A stretch of 64,000 bases of DNA from Orcinus orca (GCF_937001465.1 NC_064561.1:54072698-54136697), one strand, 5' to 3'; counted from the stretch's first letter, positions 24,010 through 36,428 are shown. The notes: a model not told the origin generated them from the sequence alone. Translations and numbers: made by a program.

Positions 24010-24766
24010 AGATCTTGTCAACAGGAAAATTTGTATTTATTTATCTTTGGTGAGAATTTATAGAAGAGTTCCATTTGGTGTTGTGAAGCCCATTACATTT
24101 GGGAAAACGATCCTTAGACGATTGTTCCTGGTTTGCATGAAACGGTGTTTTGCAGCCGTACAGGACAGAATGCAAGTGAATGTTCTCCACAGCTCTGGGG
24201 CCCCTGTCCTATATCAAAGCCACCTCGATTCACTTGCCTTCTCTCACGTTCAAAGCACACATTTGTTACATTATTTCAAGAGGTCTCCAAGGTGCAATTT
24301 TGTTTTATAGTCACTGTCAACCCAAACCATTTAATGTTAATTTCTCACAACCTGCTCCACTGTCAGCTTTCTTCATAGTTGATATTTATTTCCCAGCTAA
24401 ATGTGCATTTGTTGACATTTTTATTAAATTAGACCATAATAAATCTGACTGCACTTATATCTATTTTCCCTTTGTGCTCACGAATGCTAAGCAAGTAGAT
24501 GTGTTTATTAACTGCGTGACCAGTTGCCCAGAGCAAGTGATGAAGGGTAAGTGATGTGATGATAAAGCACAGGGTGACAGAGCCCGAAAGCCCCTTTGTG
24601 TGGTTGTGGTACATCTTGAGGTCCAGGGTCAGTTCTGCTGTCTGCACCATTTCGATAAGTACCTCTGAGCGACAGACAAAGAAGACATAGCGTTCCCTAT
24701 CCCCTTAAATCACTGAGAACTTGGAGAGGGGAATGAGATGCCAAGAGAAACACTGATGAGTGAATA
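24010..24766. other. Unique sequence, nothing recognised
   Basis: A 152-codon plus frame (23852-24310) extends from the adjoining repeat into this tract. It has no recognised domain and I do not call it a gene. Confidence 0.4.
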
Positions 24767-25076
24767 GGGCTCAGTGGTTAAGAATCCTCCTGCCAATGCA
24801 GGGCACACGGGTTCGAGCCCTGCTTCGGGAAGATCCCACATGCCGTGGAGCAGCTAAGCCCGTGCGTCACAACTACTGAGCCCGCGTGCTGCAGCTACTG
24901 AAGCCTGCGCACCTAGAATCTGTGCTCCGCAGCAAGAGAAGCCACTGCAATGAAAAGCCCGTGCACCACAACGAAGAATAGCCCCAGCTTGCCTCAACTA
25001 GAGAAAGCCTGCACACAGCAACGAAGACCCAACACAGCCATAAATAAATAAATACATAAATAAATAAATAAAATTT
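24767..25076 (+). mobile_element. CHR-type SINE, long older form
   Basis: The tRNA-like head is partly lost (it begins 'gggctcagtggttaagaatc'). The long body shows tandem 'caactactgag' phrases, 'gagaagccactgcaatga' and 'gcaacgaagaccca', and the tail is (AAAT)n. The copy at 33151-33511 has the same layout. Substitutions are more frequent than in the short CHR copies. Confidence 0.9.
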
Positions 25077-25093
25077 TTAAAAAACTTTGAAAA

Positions 25094-25158
25094 ATATTGG
25101 GTTGGCCAAAAAGTTCATCCGGGTTTTTCCGTAATTTGAAAAACCCTAATGAATTTAA
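25094..25158 (+). mobile_element. Mariner-derived terminal-repeat fragment
   Basis: 'ttgggttggccaaaaagttc' followed by 'gggtttttccgtaa' matches the terminal inverted repeat of a mariner element that I know from artiodactyls. A degraded inverted partner, 'tttgaaaaaccctaatgaat', follows directly at about 25136-25155. The piece is therefore a nearly end-to-end, internally deleted mariner (MITE form). It abuts the SINE tail. Confidence 0.7.
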
Positions 25159-25172
25159 AAAAAAAAAAAAGG

Positions 25173-25390
25173 TTAAGAACACAGGCTTGGGAGTCAGATA
25201 GAGCTTGCATCGCAGCTTGCCTGTTTGCTATCTAATAACTCTGGGCAAATTACTTAACCTTCTTAAGCCTGAAATGTTCATTTATAAAATGGGGGTAATT
25301 ATAATACCAATCACATAGGGTAACCATAAAGATCTAATGAGATAACGCATAAGCTTAACACTGTGCCTAACATATAGTAACTGCTCCAAA
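25173..25390 (+). repeat. MIR SINE
   Basis: 'cacaggcttgggagtcagat', 'ctctgggcaaattacttaac', 'tttataaaatgggggtaatt' and 'actgtgcctaacatatagta' appear in MIR order, giving a nearly full-length copy. Confidence 0.85.
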
Positions 25391-26560
25391 AATCGTGCAC
25401 GACTACCGTTATCTCCTTTCTTTGTTCCAGATCCCAGGCTCTTCTTCTACTTGGTTCTGTCTGGTTTCTGCCACCATTCTGTATAATATTTGCCTGTCCT
25501 AAATTATCTGCCTGGGAACCACGATTCAGAATTGTGGCTGAGTCAACTCAAACTGGACTACCTTCTTTCATACTCAGGCTAAGATGTTTCCAGTGCAACC
25601 AAGAGAGCCCTGGGGAGCTCCAGATGCACAGAGTATGAGAGCAATCCCAAACTTTCAAACCAGAGGACCTCTCTCAGAGACCCTGGTGATTTTGCCAGAG
25701 TTGCAACGGCTTGATCAAGCTGGTTTAATTTCCCAAAGACTCAGTGCGCTAATTCAGAAATTGGGGACAATATCTTACTAGCCTCTTATCCTCCATGTCA
25801 TTGCTTCGTGAGCTGCAAAGTGTTGGAGAGATGTTCATGAATATCTTTTTCAGCAATCTAGGCTTTCTGGAAAATGAGGGAAGAATCTAAATTTGTGGAA
25901 GAAGTCCAGAGAAGGACGATGATTATATTTTGCTCTTACTAGGATGATCTTGGCTGAATATTATTCTTGGGGGTAGCAGAATGAATGGATAATGTCTCTC
26001 CTGGGGAACCTGTAGACTCATATCAAATTATCTGGGACATCGTCAAATCCGACCCAGGAGGAAAACACAGTTTTCCGTGAGTGCTTCCAAGAGTATGGTT
26101 TTGCTATAATTTCCTACTAACTAAACAATATAATGCAAAATCAAAAGTTATATAGAATTAGTACAGCTAAAGAAGTATGTTATTGCCCCATCAAATGGGC
26201 CATATTAATCTACTGAGTTCCGACAATGATTGATGTAATAAAAGATTAGCTTCCTTAGATGTAACTAAGGTTTGCATCATTGCCCAGCAAATGACCTGCT
26301 TAAAAACACATGTGCCAGCATCGTGAAATCTAAATTGTATGTAAGATTTCTATAAAACAAGTGTGAATGGAAAGGAAACTACAGAATAAAAAGCTCTGAG
26401 AAACAGTGTAACACATCAGAAGAAACACTGGAGTGCAACTAAGTGCCTCTCTATTCCTGGAATAATAGTAACCGCAACCACCATTTATTGAGCATCTACT
26501 CTTTGCCCAAGTCTTTATACACAATATGTTATTTATTTCATTTAATTGGCCCCTCTTATG
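25391..26560. other. Unique sequence, nothing recognised
   Basis: I see no gene or repeat family here that I can support. Confidence 0.4.
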
Positions 26561-26562
26561 CA

Positions 26563-26748
26563 GTGGCTCTCAAATTTTAGCCTGCATCAGAATCCCCGGG
26601 GGCGTGTTAAAACACGGAGTGCTGGACCCCACCCTAGAGTTTCTGATTCAGTCAGTTGGAGCAGAGGGCCAGAGTATTTGCATTTCTGAAAAGTTAGAGG
26701 TGATGCTAATGATGCTGACTCAGGCACTACATTTTGAGGACCCAGCTC
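26563..26748 (+). repeat. MER5-type hAT DNA transposon
   Basis: 'cagtggctctcaaattttag' at the left end, then 'gcatcagaatccccgggggc', 'ggaccccaccctagagtttc' and 'gagtatttgcatttctgaaa' match the MER5 group of non-autonomous hAT-Charlie elements. The length fits the family. Confidence 0.75.
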
Positions 26749-26749
26749 A

Positions 26750-27790
26750 GCGAGAGAGGCATCAGTACCTTTAATATATAGGCACAGAAATGGAGGCTAG
26801 GGAGGTTACAGGATGGGCCTGACGTTTCCTACCTTCAGAATCAGAACCAACCCAGGTCGGTACATACTTGAGTCCAAGACCTATACCCACATAGACATAC
26901 GAAAAGAGAAAGGACTAGGAAAGGGAAGAAACTTACTTTGAAATGACTGTTTTCTGTCTAGGAGAGGAAAAGAGAAGAGAAGAAAAGACACTGTATTCAG
27001 AGTCAGAAGTTTTGCTCCATGGAACCTCATGCAAGCCCTGAGCCTTGGATTCCCCCTCCAAGATTATTGTACTGATCAAACCTAAGTGAGATGGGAAAGA
27101 ATTTTGGAAAATTCATAGTACTACACAAATGTAAGCAATTGTTAGAAACAAGTGAAATAAATGAAAAGATCAAGATCTTGATTGAGCAGATTTCCAAATC
27201 TCCTTTTTATAGAGGCAGCACCAGCTACACAGTAGAAACGAGGCTCACATCTACCAATTAATGGATGTGGGACCTTGGATCTATCCTTGTGGACAGGAGT
27301 TCCTCCTGTAGAAAATGGAGACAACCCTTAAGTCCTTCACAAGATTTGGGAAAACTCCACTAAATTAAGATAGACAAACAATATTTTGAAAACTGCAAAG
27401 CACTCTACAGTATAAGAAAACATCTTCGGCAATATCATAACTACTATTTTTTAAAGAATCCAGTAGAAAACTACTTGAACTTCTCTTTCCTTTCCACTTT
27501 TTGTAGCTTTTCGCTTTTTCCTTTTATTTCATCTACTCCCATGTTTCCTTCAGTTTAACTCTCCTTGGAAGCCATTATAATCTGTGCATCAAAAACAAAC
27601 TACCCAGTGGACACATCAAATTCATGTGTCTTGCACCAACAATGGGGATCATTTTGAATTAGTTTATCACTTGGAATAAAAACCATACGACTTATCACGA
27701 CTTGCTAGCCTTACACAGCAGGCCCTGGCTCCTTCCTCGTCTCACCTCCAACCTCCCTCTCCTTGTTCGAGGCAACCTACTTATCTTAGT
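26750..27790. other. Unique sequence, nothing recognised
   Basis: A purine-rich stretch lies around 26900-26990. I see no gene. Confidence 0.4.
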
Positions 27791-27794
27791 CTGG

Positions 27795-28138
27795 TCTGGC
27801 TTCTATAAGAAAAATACCATGAACTATGTGGCTTATAAACAGATATTCATATCTCATAGTTCTGGAAGCTGAGAAGTCCAAGATCATGGCGCTGACAGAT
27901 CTGGTGTCTGGTGAGGACCTGCTTCCTAATTAATAGCTATTTTCCCATTGTGTCCTCACGTGGAAAAAAGGGGCAAAGGAGCTCTCTGGGGTCTCTTTTA
28001 TAAGGGCACTAATCCCATTCATGAGCACTTAACTCTCATGACCTCCCAAAGGCTCTACCCTCTAATATCATCACTTTGGGAATTACGATTCAACATATGA
28101 ATTTGGTGGGGGGGGGACACAGACATTCAGTCCCTTAC
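27795..28138 (+). repeat. Old interspersed repeat, copy 1
   Basis: 'gttctggaagctgagaagtc', 'ttgtgtcctcacgtgg' and 'tcaacatatgaatttggtgg' are landmarks of a common medium-age mammalian repeat. A second, same-strand copy follows at 28660-29032. I do not assign the family name. Confidence 0.6.
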
Positions 28139-28179
28139 ACTGCCCTTCCTTATATTTGTTCTTCCAACACACAACAAGT

Positions 28180-28400
28180 ATTCCTGCCTCAGGACCTTTA
28201 CATATGATGATATTTTCCTGAGCCTGTAGCAACCTTCCCCAGATTGTCACTAGCCTGCTTCCCATCACGCAGCCACAGCTCAGGTCTCACCTCCTCAGAG
28301 AGGCCCTCCCAGAGTACTCTCAGTCTACAGGAGAGCAGAACTCCAGTCTCTCTGTACCACGTCACTCCATTTCATCATCTTCTTGCCACTTTGTGTGATC
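28180..28400 (+). repeat. L2 LINE fragment
   Basis: 'ctcaggacctttacatatga', then 'cagctcaggtctcacctcct' and 'cagagaggccctcccaga' follow the L2 3' region. Confidence 0.7.
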
Positions 28401-28404
28401 CAAA

Positions 28405-28622
28405 CCAATGGTTCTCAGCCCGGGGCAATACAGCCACATGTGGAGGTGTATGGAAATGTGTGTGGACAGTTTTGATTGACATGATGATGAGAGCCACGAC
28501 TTGCATTTAGTGGATGAGACTAAAGGATGCTAAATGTCCTGCAAAGCCGGAGCAAGTCGAAACAGTGAGAACTATCCCACTCCAAATGCCATCAGTGTCT
28601 CTGTTGAGAAATACTGATTTGC
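28405..28622 (+). repeat. Non-autonomous DNA transposon
   Basis: Its ends are 'caatggttctcagcccgggg' and 'gttgagaaatactgatttgc', a diverged inverted pair. The interior ('gatgctaaatgtcctgcaaa') is shared with the elements at 59155 and 60808. Confidence 0.55.
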
Positions 28623-28659
28623 TTGTTATCTGTCACCCCATTTGAAATGTAATTCTCCT

Positions 28660-29032
28660 GTGTTAGTTTCCTATTGTTGCTGTAACAGATTACCACAAAC
28701 TCAGTGGTTTAAAACAATACAAATTTATTCTTTTACAGTTCTAGAAGTCAGAAGTCTAAAATCAAGGCTGCATTCCTTCTGGAAACTTCAGAGAAGAATC
28801 TATTTCCTTGTCCTTTTCATCTTCTAAACCACCTACATTCCTTGACTCATGGCCCCTTCCTTGCATCATTCCATTCTTTGGCTTTCACTGTCGTATCTCC
28901 TACTAATGATTCTTATCTCTTATAAAGACCCTGGTGATTATATTAAGTCCACAAATCAGTCCCTTTTGCTGTATAAGGCGACATTCATGAATTGATTAGG
29001 ACACATCTTTGGGGGTCCAGGATTCATCCTAC
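28660..29032 (+). repeat. Old interspersed repeat, copy 2
   Basis: 'ctgtaacagattaccacaaa', 'cagttctagaagtcagaagt' and 'ctcttataaagaccctggtg' place this in the same family and orientation as 27795-28138. Confidence 0.6.
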
Positions 29033-29034
29033 CA

Positions 29035-29690
29035 CTGCTCCAAATGAGCAGGGACCTTGTCTGTCTTGTTCAATGGTATAGGTCTAGAACTTAACACAGA
29101 CCCTGGCAGTCAGCAGGTACATACCTAGAAAATACCTGACACTGGATGAAGGAATATTAAGTCTGTTGTTTACTGCAGCCTAGCGACCACGTCTGTGAGC
29201 AGTCTCTCATGTGAACACTGCCATATAAAATAAAGCTGCACTTTAGAACAATGTCATTGCCCCTCATGGAATATGGATTTACTCGTGTTGAAAACTCCTT
29301 AACAAGCCAAGTTCTTATTCAAAATCAGTATTGTGACTTGGTCAGCATCTGCTCCAACCCTGAAATTTCAGAGTAAATCTTCCCACGAGTTATCCTCAGC
29401 CGTAAATCTTTCCACTGGTTGTTTTCACAAGGAATTGGATTTAAATGAGGACAGGGAGTTAATCTTAAATGCTCACATTTACAGCTAAATAATGTCTTCT
29501 TTTAAAATAATATAACTAATCTTAGTTCTTGAGGCAGTTGATGTTACATAGGTTTCCCCTTGGAGGTTGGGTCTGGAGGAATATAACAAAATAATGCAGA
29601 CTATTTAGAAAGGCTAGCATGAAACCCAAACTTTCAAATCAAAATATTTGCAAGTTTTGTCCTTTGGAAAATTTTTCTTGGCTCAAATCA
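29035..29690. other. Possible L2 tail, then unique sequence
   Basis: 29035-29160 ('gagcagggaccttgtctgtc', 'gacactggatgaaggaatat') resembles an L2 3' tail. The rest is unassigned. Confidence 0.4.
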
Positions 29691-29701
29691 AGAACAGTAT
29701 G

Positions 29702-29904
29702 GGGCTTCCCTGGTGGCGCAGTGGTTGAGAGTCCGCCTGCCGATGCAGGGGACACGGGTTCGTGCCCCAGTCCGGGAAGATCCCACATGCCGCGGAGCGG
29801 CTGGGCCCGTGAGCCATGGCCGCTGGGCTTGCGCATCCCGAGCCTGTGCTCCGCAACGGGAGAGGCCACAACAGTGAGAGGCCCACGTACCGCAAAAAAA
29901 AAAA
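29702..29904 (+). mobile_element. CHR SINE, young, exact TSD
   Basis: This is a full-length copy from gggcttccctggtggcgcag to the A tail. The 12-bp duplication aagaacagtatg is exact at 29690-29701 and 29905-29916. Confidence 0.96.
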
Positions 29905-29916
29905 AAGAACAGTATG

Positions 29917-31245
29917 ACATGCCATAAATTTCCTCAGGCCAGGCCAAGCTGACATTCACAATTTACAAACCCACCCTTTATATCTGCAGGGCCTTGATGC
30001 TTGACACTACATCCTTTGTGCTCAAGGGGGTCGAGGTCTCCACTGTAGGAAGACCAGAGGCTCAGAGAGGAAGAGTAATGAGACAAGGGAAGCAGTGCTA
30101 GCATCAGAAATCAGATCTCTGGGTTTTCCAGCCAGGGCTCTTCTTTTTCACTTCACTGCAGACCATCTGTGCTCCTTCCAGAATAGGCTTCTCTGAGCCC
30201 AAGGGAAAGTCAGAGAAAGACTCTGTGCTGACAGGAGGTTTGCAAAACTCAACTATAGAACTCAATTACAGAGGAAATTTCTGTCTCAGGATTCCAAGAG
30301 CCAACACAGAAACGGGTACTAGAACCCGTCCATATCGTTCGAATCCAAATCAGCCAGGGTTGCCTTGGCCGATAGTGAAATGAACTTGGAGGTGGGAGGA
30401 GGAATGTGATGTGGGAAGAGAGATGGGGAGACTTGGAGTGAATCACCGTCTCTACCAACTGCCACATGTATCAGAGGGAAAGTCTCATGTATAGGGCAGA
30501 TGACATTTGCTGCTAACTTCAGCAGGGCTTTTGACAAGCTGAGGAAGGGATTACTCTTTTTCATGGAAATCCAATCTATTTTGATGCTGGGAAGCATGGA
30601 TCCATCTAAAATAGAAAGTGACAGGCACAGCAATGCAACAGGCATCTGCTCAGGCAAACATAGTGGAGCTCAGGGCCCCCCCCCACCATTTCCGCAGAAG
30701 CCCTTGATGGTCAGTACTCTTGCTGTCACCATGGAAGCAGTGGGAAATTGTTAATACTCTGACAGATACTTCAGGGTAGGGGCTGGGACACGGCCTCTTC
30801 AAATTGTGTGTTGTAGACCCTTCGTGGTTAATTCAGAGTGGCACACCAGCAATAGTCTGCATGCTCTGTGCACAGAGGCTGGGGGATAGGAGGATTCTCT
30901 CAGACCCATGGTCTTCGGAACGTGGCCTTGGGAACACAGTGATCTACCCTTTTGCAAGTCCGGGGAGCCCAGAGGAGAAAGCATGCACAAGAGTCAGGGT
31001 GCCCTGTTTTGTGTCTTGACTATAACATCCCTGTGACTCTCAACCTTGGAAAAGACATTTCCCCTCCCTAGCATGCAGGTCCTTGTCCCTGTCCAATGGG
31101 AGATGTGGTAGGCTGTGACAGCTATTACTATTTTGTCTTGTCAGAATGTCCTCTAATCCCCTTTGTTTTGGTAACATTTTCCCCTTTGATGCGGGTGGGG
31201 GGTGGGTAGTATGCCATCCCTTCCCTATGGGCCCTAATGGTCATC
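29917..31245. other. Unique sequence, nothing recognised
   Basis: Short overlapping frames (up to 112 codons at 30319-30657, minus) have no recognised domain. I see no repeat family I can name. Confidence 0.4.
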
Positions 31246-31252
31246 TACACAC

Positions 31253-31615
31253 ACACAGAAGACCCTCTGTATCTGTGGGTTTGGCATCTGGGGATTCAAC
31301 CAAACCAATGGCAGATCAAAATTATTCGGAAAAAAAATTCCAGAAGGGTTCCAAAAGCAAAACTTGAATTTGCACATAGGCAACTATTTACAGAGCGTTT
31401 ACATTGTATTTACAACAATTTACATAGCATTTACATTGTATTAGGTATTATAAGTAAAATGGAGTTGACTTAAAATATATAGGAGGATGTGCTGTATAGG
31501 TTATATGCAGATACCATGCCATTTTATACAAGGAAATTGAGCATCCCCAAATGTTGGTATCCCTGAGGGGTCGTGGAACCAATCCCAGACAGATACAGAG
31601 GGACAACTATACACC
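31253..31615 (-). mobile_element. Tigger-type (pogo/mariner) DNA transposon remnant
   Basis: 'ccctctgtatctgtgggttt' and 'ggggattcaaccaaaccaat' at the left, and 'catccccaaatgttggtatc' and 'atcccagacagatacagagg' at the right, match the two ends of a Tigger-derived non-autonomous element. The interior repeats 'atttacattgtatt' motifs. The orientation is inferred. Confidence 0.65.
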
Positions 31616-31714
31616 CCCAGCCTAGAGAATACACGTGAGGCAAAGGCTGGGTCAATCATGGTGTCCCAACCCCCAACCAGTAAGGAATTCAAGAAACATG
31701 ACCCTGGTAGAGCC

Positions 31715-31918
31715 AATGAGACTGCCTGGTTTCAAAATCTAGCTCTGCCTCTTGCTAGCTATGTGAACTTGGACAGCTTACAAAACTTCTCTAAATCTCA
31801 GTTTTTCAGTAGAGATAATAATAGTGGCTTCCCCATAGAATTGTGTAACGTAATGCAAGAATGCTTTTTAAAGCCAGGAGCATAAAGCAAATACACAATA
31901 AATGCTAGCTATGCTACT
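31715..31918 (+). repeat. MIR SINE
   Basis: 'tctagctctgcctcttgcta', 'tgaacttggacagcttacaa' and 'acacaataaatgctagctat' follow MIR order. Confidence 0.8.
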
Positions 31919-31919
31919 T

Positions 31920-32615
31920 TCTATTATTATTTCCTGGTGTTTCTCATACAAATGTTGGGAAAGAATTCTTCTATGTCTGAAGTTACAAAATTGATGATGG
32001 GAAGTTGACAGTGCCAGGTCATCTTGCCTGGCAGTACGGAAAAAACTCTCTGCAATAGGAGAGAACAACAATAGACAAAAGCAAAGCTGAATGATGATCA
32101 TACAGACAGAGTCCTGGTAACTTTGAATAGCTTGATCCATCCAGACCTGAAATGCTAGTTACGTTCACTGATAGCTGTTCCTTCTGTCCTAAAGCCAATT
32201 AGAATGGGGTTTCTTTCACTTTCAAATTAATACAAGAGGATTTGACTAAACCATGTCTAAGGGTTCTCCCATTTCTGAAATTATTTGGCCCTATCATTTT
32301 ATATAACTTACTCACCATACCTTTAGGGGTATCTAAGGTATAAAGGAGACTTTTCCTGGCAAAGAAGGTAGTATTGAGATCTCCTCATTGCAAAAAAAAA
32401 AAATTGCCCACAGATGCCTAGAGTAGGGAAAGTTTAGAGCACTGATTTGGATTAGTGAGTTAAAAAAAAAAGAGAGACCAATATGAGGAAATGCATTTAA
32501 GTTGAGAGCTGATGTTTGAACAGGACTTAACATAGTGAAGAATGGGAAGAATTCACCCTCAGTTATACTCACTGATGATCAGGTAATATAAATGAAGGTC
32601 ATAACAAGACACAAT
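31920..32615. other. Unique sequence, nothing recognised
   Basis: Two short A tracts occur at 32390-32402 and 32463-32471. I see no gene. Confidence 0.4.
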
Positions 32616-32619
32616 TTTA

Positions 32620-33070
32620 CATCACTGCAACAGCACATATCAAAGATAGTATTGTTGAATGTTTTGATATAGGGCCATGGGATGGATCCCTTATACATTG
32701 CTATGGAGTATAAATCAAAGGAGTAACTTTGGATAGCCATTATATCAACTGTATAAAGTTAACATTTATGTAACTACAACTCAGCACAGTCCCCCTCCTA
32801 GGACATACACCAAAGAGAAAGCCTTGTGCAACAGGAAATTAAGAATGCTCAGAGTGGCCCTAACCACATAAAAATAAAAACTTGGAAGCAGCCCAAATGC
32901 GCACTGACAGAAGAATGGATAAATTCATTGTGGTATACTCATTCAGCAGCTTATTATATGCCAGTCAAAAGAGTGCAGTATAGCTACTTACAACCAGATA
33001 GGTGAATCTGAACAATATAATACTGAATGAAAAAAATAAGTAAAGAGAAAAAGTAAAAAAAGAAAAACTA
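32620..33070 (+). mobile_element. Old L1 ORF2/3' fragment
   Basis: Degraded L1 landmarks are 'ggaagcagcccaaatgcgca', 'gaagaatggataaattcatt' and the ending 'aatactgaatgaaaaaa'. No frame remains. Confidence 0.6.
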
Positions 33071-33150
33071 TAAAAGGTTATATATAACTACCATATTAAT
33101 AAATAAAATAAACCATAATTAAATAATATGTATTTTAAGAATACATAGAG

Positions 33151-33511
33151 GGACTTCCCTGGTGGCGCAGTGGTTAAGAAGCTGCCTGCCAATGCAGGGG
33201 ACATGGGTTCAAACCCTGGTCCGGGAAGATCCCACATGCTGTGGAGCAACTAAGTCTGTGCACCGCAACTACTGAGCCTGTGCTCTAGAGCCCACAAGCC
33301 ACAACTACTGAGCCCACGCGCCACAACTACTGAAGCCCGCACGCCTAGAGCCCGTGCTCCACGATAAGAGAAGCCATCGCAATGAGAAGCACGCACACCG
33401 CAACGAAGAATAGCCCTTGCTCACTGCAACTAGAGAAAGCCCGTGCACAGCAACGAAGACCTAACGCAGCCAAAAAGTAAATAAATAAAATAAATAAATT
33501 TATTAAACAAA
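33151..33511 (+). mobile_element. CHR-type SINE, long form, exact TSD
   Basis: It starts ggacttccctggtggcgcag, has the extended body with repeated 'caactactgagcc' phrases, and ends in an (AAAT)n-like tail. The 14-bp duplication aagaatacatagag is exact at 33137-33150 and 33512-33525. It represents a different subfamily from the neighbouring short copy at 33660. Confidence 0.95.
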
Positions 33512-33539
33512 AAGAATACATAGAGATGCAATAGAAGGA

Positions 33540-33592
33540 ATGAGGGAAGAAAGGAAGGAAGGAAGGAAGGAGAAAGAGAGAGAGAGAAAAGA
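33540..33592 (+). repeat. Purine microsatellite (GGAA/GA)n
   Basis: A run of GGAA units followed by GA units sits between two SINEs. Confidence 0.9.
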
Positions 33593-33659
33593 TCAATTGA
33601 AGATTCTGATAGAATTTCCTTTGGATGGAAGGAAGCAGGAGATCAGAATAGTAGAGAAT

Positions 33660-33874
33660 TGGGCTTCCCTGGTGGCGCAGTGGTTGAGAGTCCGCCTGCC
33701 GATGCGGGGGACACGGGTTCGTGCCCCGGTCTGGGAAGATCCCACATGCCGCGTAGCGGCTGGGCCCGTGATCCATGGCCGCTGAGCCTGTGCGTCCGGA
33801 GCCTGTGCTCCACAACGGGAGAGGCCACAACAGTGAGACGCCCGCGTACCAAAAAAAAAAAAAAAAAAAAAAAA
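33660..33874 (+). mobile_element. CHR SINE, young, exact TSD
   Basis: This is a full-length short-form copy with a 25-nt A tail. The 15-bp duplication agaatagtagagaat is exact at 33645-33659 and 33875-33889. The long tail and exact duplication argue for a recent insertion. Confidence 0.96.
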
Positions 33875-33889
33875 AGAATAGTAGAGAAT

Positions 33890-36410
33890 CTCATGGGTAG
33901 ATGTAAGCTACTGTCAATATTCTAATTTCTAAACTAGTATCAATGTAAAGTATCAAGGATTATGATTAATCTAATTCTGTGCACCCAGGTTTTAGGGGGA
34001 AATATGTGGGGAAGGGCAGTAGAGATATAGGAAAGGGCATTTTTGAAGGCCCTTTGTCCCCTAGTCACTTTCCTCTCCCCCCACTGCCTTTGGCTAGAAG
34101 CTGGAAGAGTGTGTATGTGTGTGTGTACATGCCTTTTTTGGCAAGGAGTAGAGGGAAGTCAGGGCAGCAGCGTAAGTTCAGAGAAGTCATAAGGAACATA
34201 TCTAGGGCATTTTAGGCCAAAATGACTTACGCTCTTATTCTAAATACCATGGGGAGCCATGAAAAGCATTTCAGCAGAAGGGAGATATGATTATATTTAG
34301 CTTGTCACCTCGGCTGCAGAATGGAGAATGGACCGGGGGGCAGGGAGGTAGTAGGAATGGAAACAGAGAAGGTGTGAAGCTCCTGCACTCTACCTGCCAA
34401 GGGAGATCTTGTGACCAGGAGGCAGCAGCTGGTGATGGAGAGGTGTGGGCAAATCTAAGAGGATGGAGACAGACACTATGTCTTTCTAAGTTTTCCATTT
34501 TCCTTTCCTAAGAGGCAAACAACAAAAGCAAACCAAAACCAAAACCCCCAAAACACCAAAAGCATTCATCCATAATTCTCCATTCATCGTATCAAATGAT
34601 AAATGTACACACCATTAGACATGCCAACAGATGCATCTGATTAGGAGCAAATGCATTTCACCAGAAGCCCTCGCAAAAGAGGTGGTCTTTGAAAAACATG
34701 GGCTAGTGATGCTACCTTTGTTGCCCAACATGCTACAGCTGTAATTGGGAAATCACCAATGCAGGTACTCATTAGGAAGAAAAATGAATGGCCTCCCCAC
34801 AGCTCATCCCCCCAGTTTATGACTTGGAAAGCTAGACCATAGGAATTGCCCAAAACTTTATCTAATAATGACCAGAAACTCTGACGGCTCTCTCCTGAGT
34901 AAGAAAGCAAGCCTCAGCATCCCTGCTTTTAGCCAGAAGGCCTGGAATGCCCAACCATTTAAATTTTCTATTCAGGTTTTTGGACAATAACATCAGACCT
35001 TGATGAATTTGGAGGGAAAAACACTCAGCACAGTGATTACGAGTACTAATTAGGAAGCAAAATAGTGGCTTGGAGGAATTTGTGCTTGGTTTGTCCCTTA
35101 ATTAATCAACTGGCTGCTCTTATACTTGCTGGTTGATTGGTTGAAATATTCCATTAAACTCAGATACAGTTGGGGTCCTTTATTCAGAAGAGCCTTCCAA
35201 GGATGAGTGGGAAATGGGGGCATGAAAGGCACACGTGTATTTATTTATTGTCCTGTTGGATGCAGAGGGAATTCTTTGACCAAGGTTCTGATCATATGTC
35301 TTCATCCAAATACAAGGTAACTTCTGTAACTCTGGGGACGTTTGCTTTAGAGACAGCAAACAACCTGCTCGCTTTGCTAAATGAAAGGGGGCCCACAGGA
35401 GTTACTGTGGCCTGTTTTAAACACATTCTGTGCTCACACTCCCATACGTGAGTATGACACCGTCATGTGGTCTGTCATGAGCTGGACTGGCACATCCTCC
35501 CTGCCTCCTGTGTCCAGGGAAAAGGCTCTGGTTGTCCATCTAAAACGTTACCAGGAAAATATCTCAGCAAAAAACCCCCAAAAAACTCAACAGAATGCGG
35601 GGATGCATTTTCCCACTCAAATCCATCTAATTTTTTGGCTAACCGTAACTCCTTTCCTCCTACAAAATCTTGTGACGTTGATTGACATAGGAGATGGCAG
35701 CAGCCAAGCTCAGGTTTTTTCCCTGCTGCTCAAGAACCACACTGTCCTTCCTTGGTACTAGAGAAGCAAATATAAAACACACTTAGACTGATCAAAGAGT
35801 AATTTTCCAAGGACCGCTCTGAAGAAACTGTAAATGTGACTCTAACCAAGAGACCACAGGAGTCACCCATGTCCAGGATCCTACATCACGGTGTCAGCTC
35901 ATCATCAGAGCTCCAGCCCCCGAATTCTGTTTTGATACCTGCATCCCATGCCCAAATGTGAGACCTCTTCTTGACCCTGCAACAAGTGGTTAAAAAAAAA
36001 AAGGAGAGACTGACTGCAGAGCCAAGCTGCTGCCCCTTCCTGCTGCTGCAGAGGAAATTCCAGCTATCATCATGCCAATTGTACTTAAGAGCAATAAATA
36101 GCTTCGTGTTTAAATGACAATGGAATTCTGATTCTTACTTTTGTTTCTCAACAAACCACACTGATTGGGGGGTGGGGGGTGGTGGAAAGGAACCTAGACA
36201 GTTATAGACCAAATCTCTCATTTTTTAGGTTCTATAAATTGCATGTTATGCGAAGTCTATAATTGCTTTGGCTTTCAAAATAGGAAAGAATTCTGGTGGC
36301 TTATTCAGAGACAAAGTGCAGGAACCTGCAGATACCCTTCCTATCAAGTCTGGAAGTGCCCTACTCTTGCATCAAAGATCCGATAGCTTATTGACTGGGG
36401 ATGGGCCGGC
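33890..36410. other. Unique sequence, nothing firmly recognised
   Basis: Two and a half kb without a repeat I can name confidently; 34205-34310 may be a fragment of the ancient repeat seen at 43020. A 126-codon plus frame at 35381-35761 has no recognised domain or exon signals that I trust. Confidence 0.4.
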
Positions 36411-36428
36411 AAGATTGAAGGACACCCT

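Noticed and set aside
23852..24310. 152-codon plus-strand open frame outside L1
   Set aside because: It starts inside an ancient repeat, has no recognised domain and lies in DNA without exon or promoter signals. A frame of this length can arise by chance in 64 kb.
35381..35761. 126-codon plus-strand frame
   Set aside because: No familiar protein features, overlapping competing frames and no exon context.
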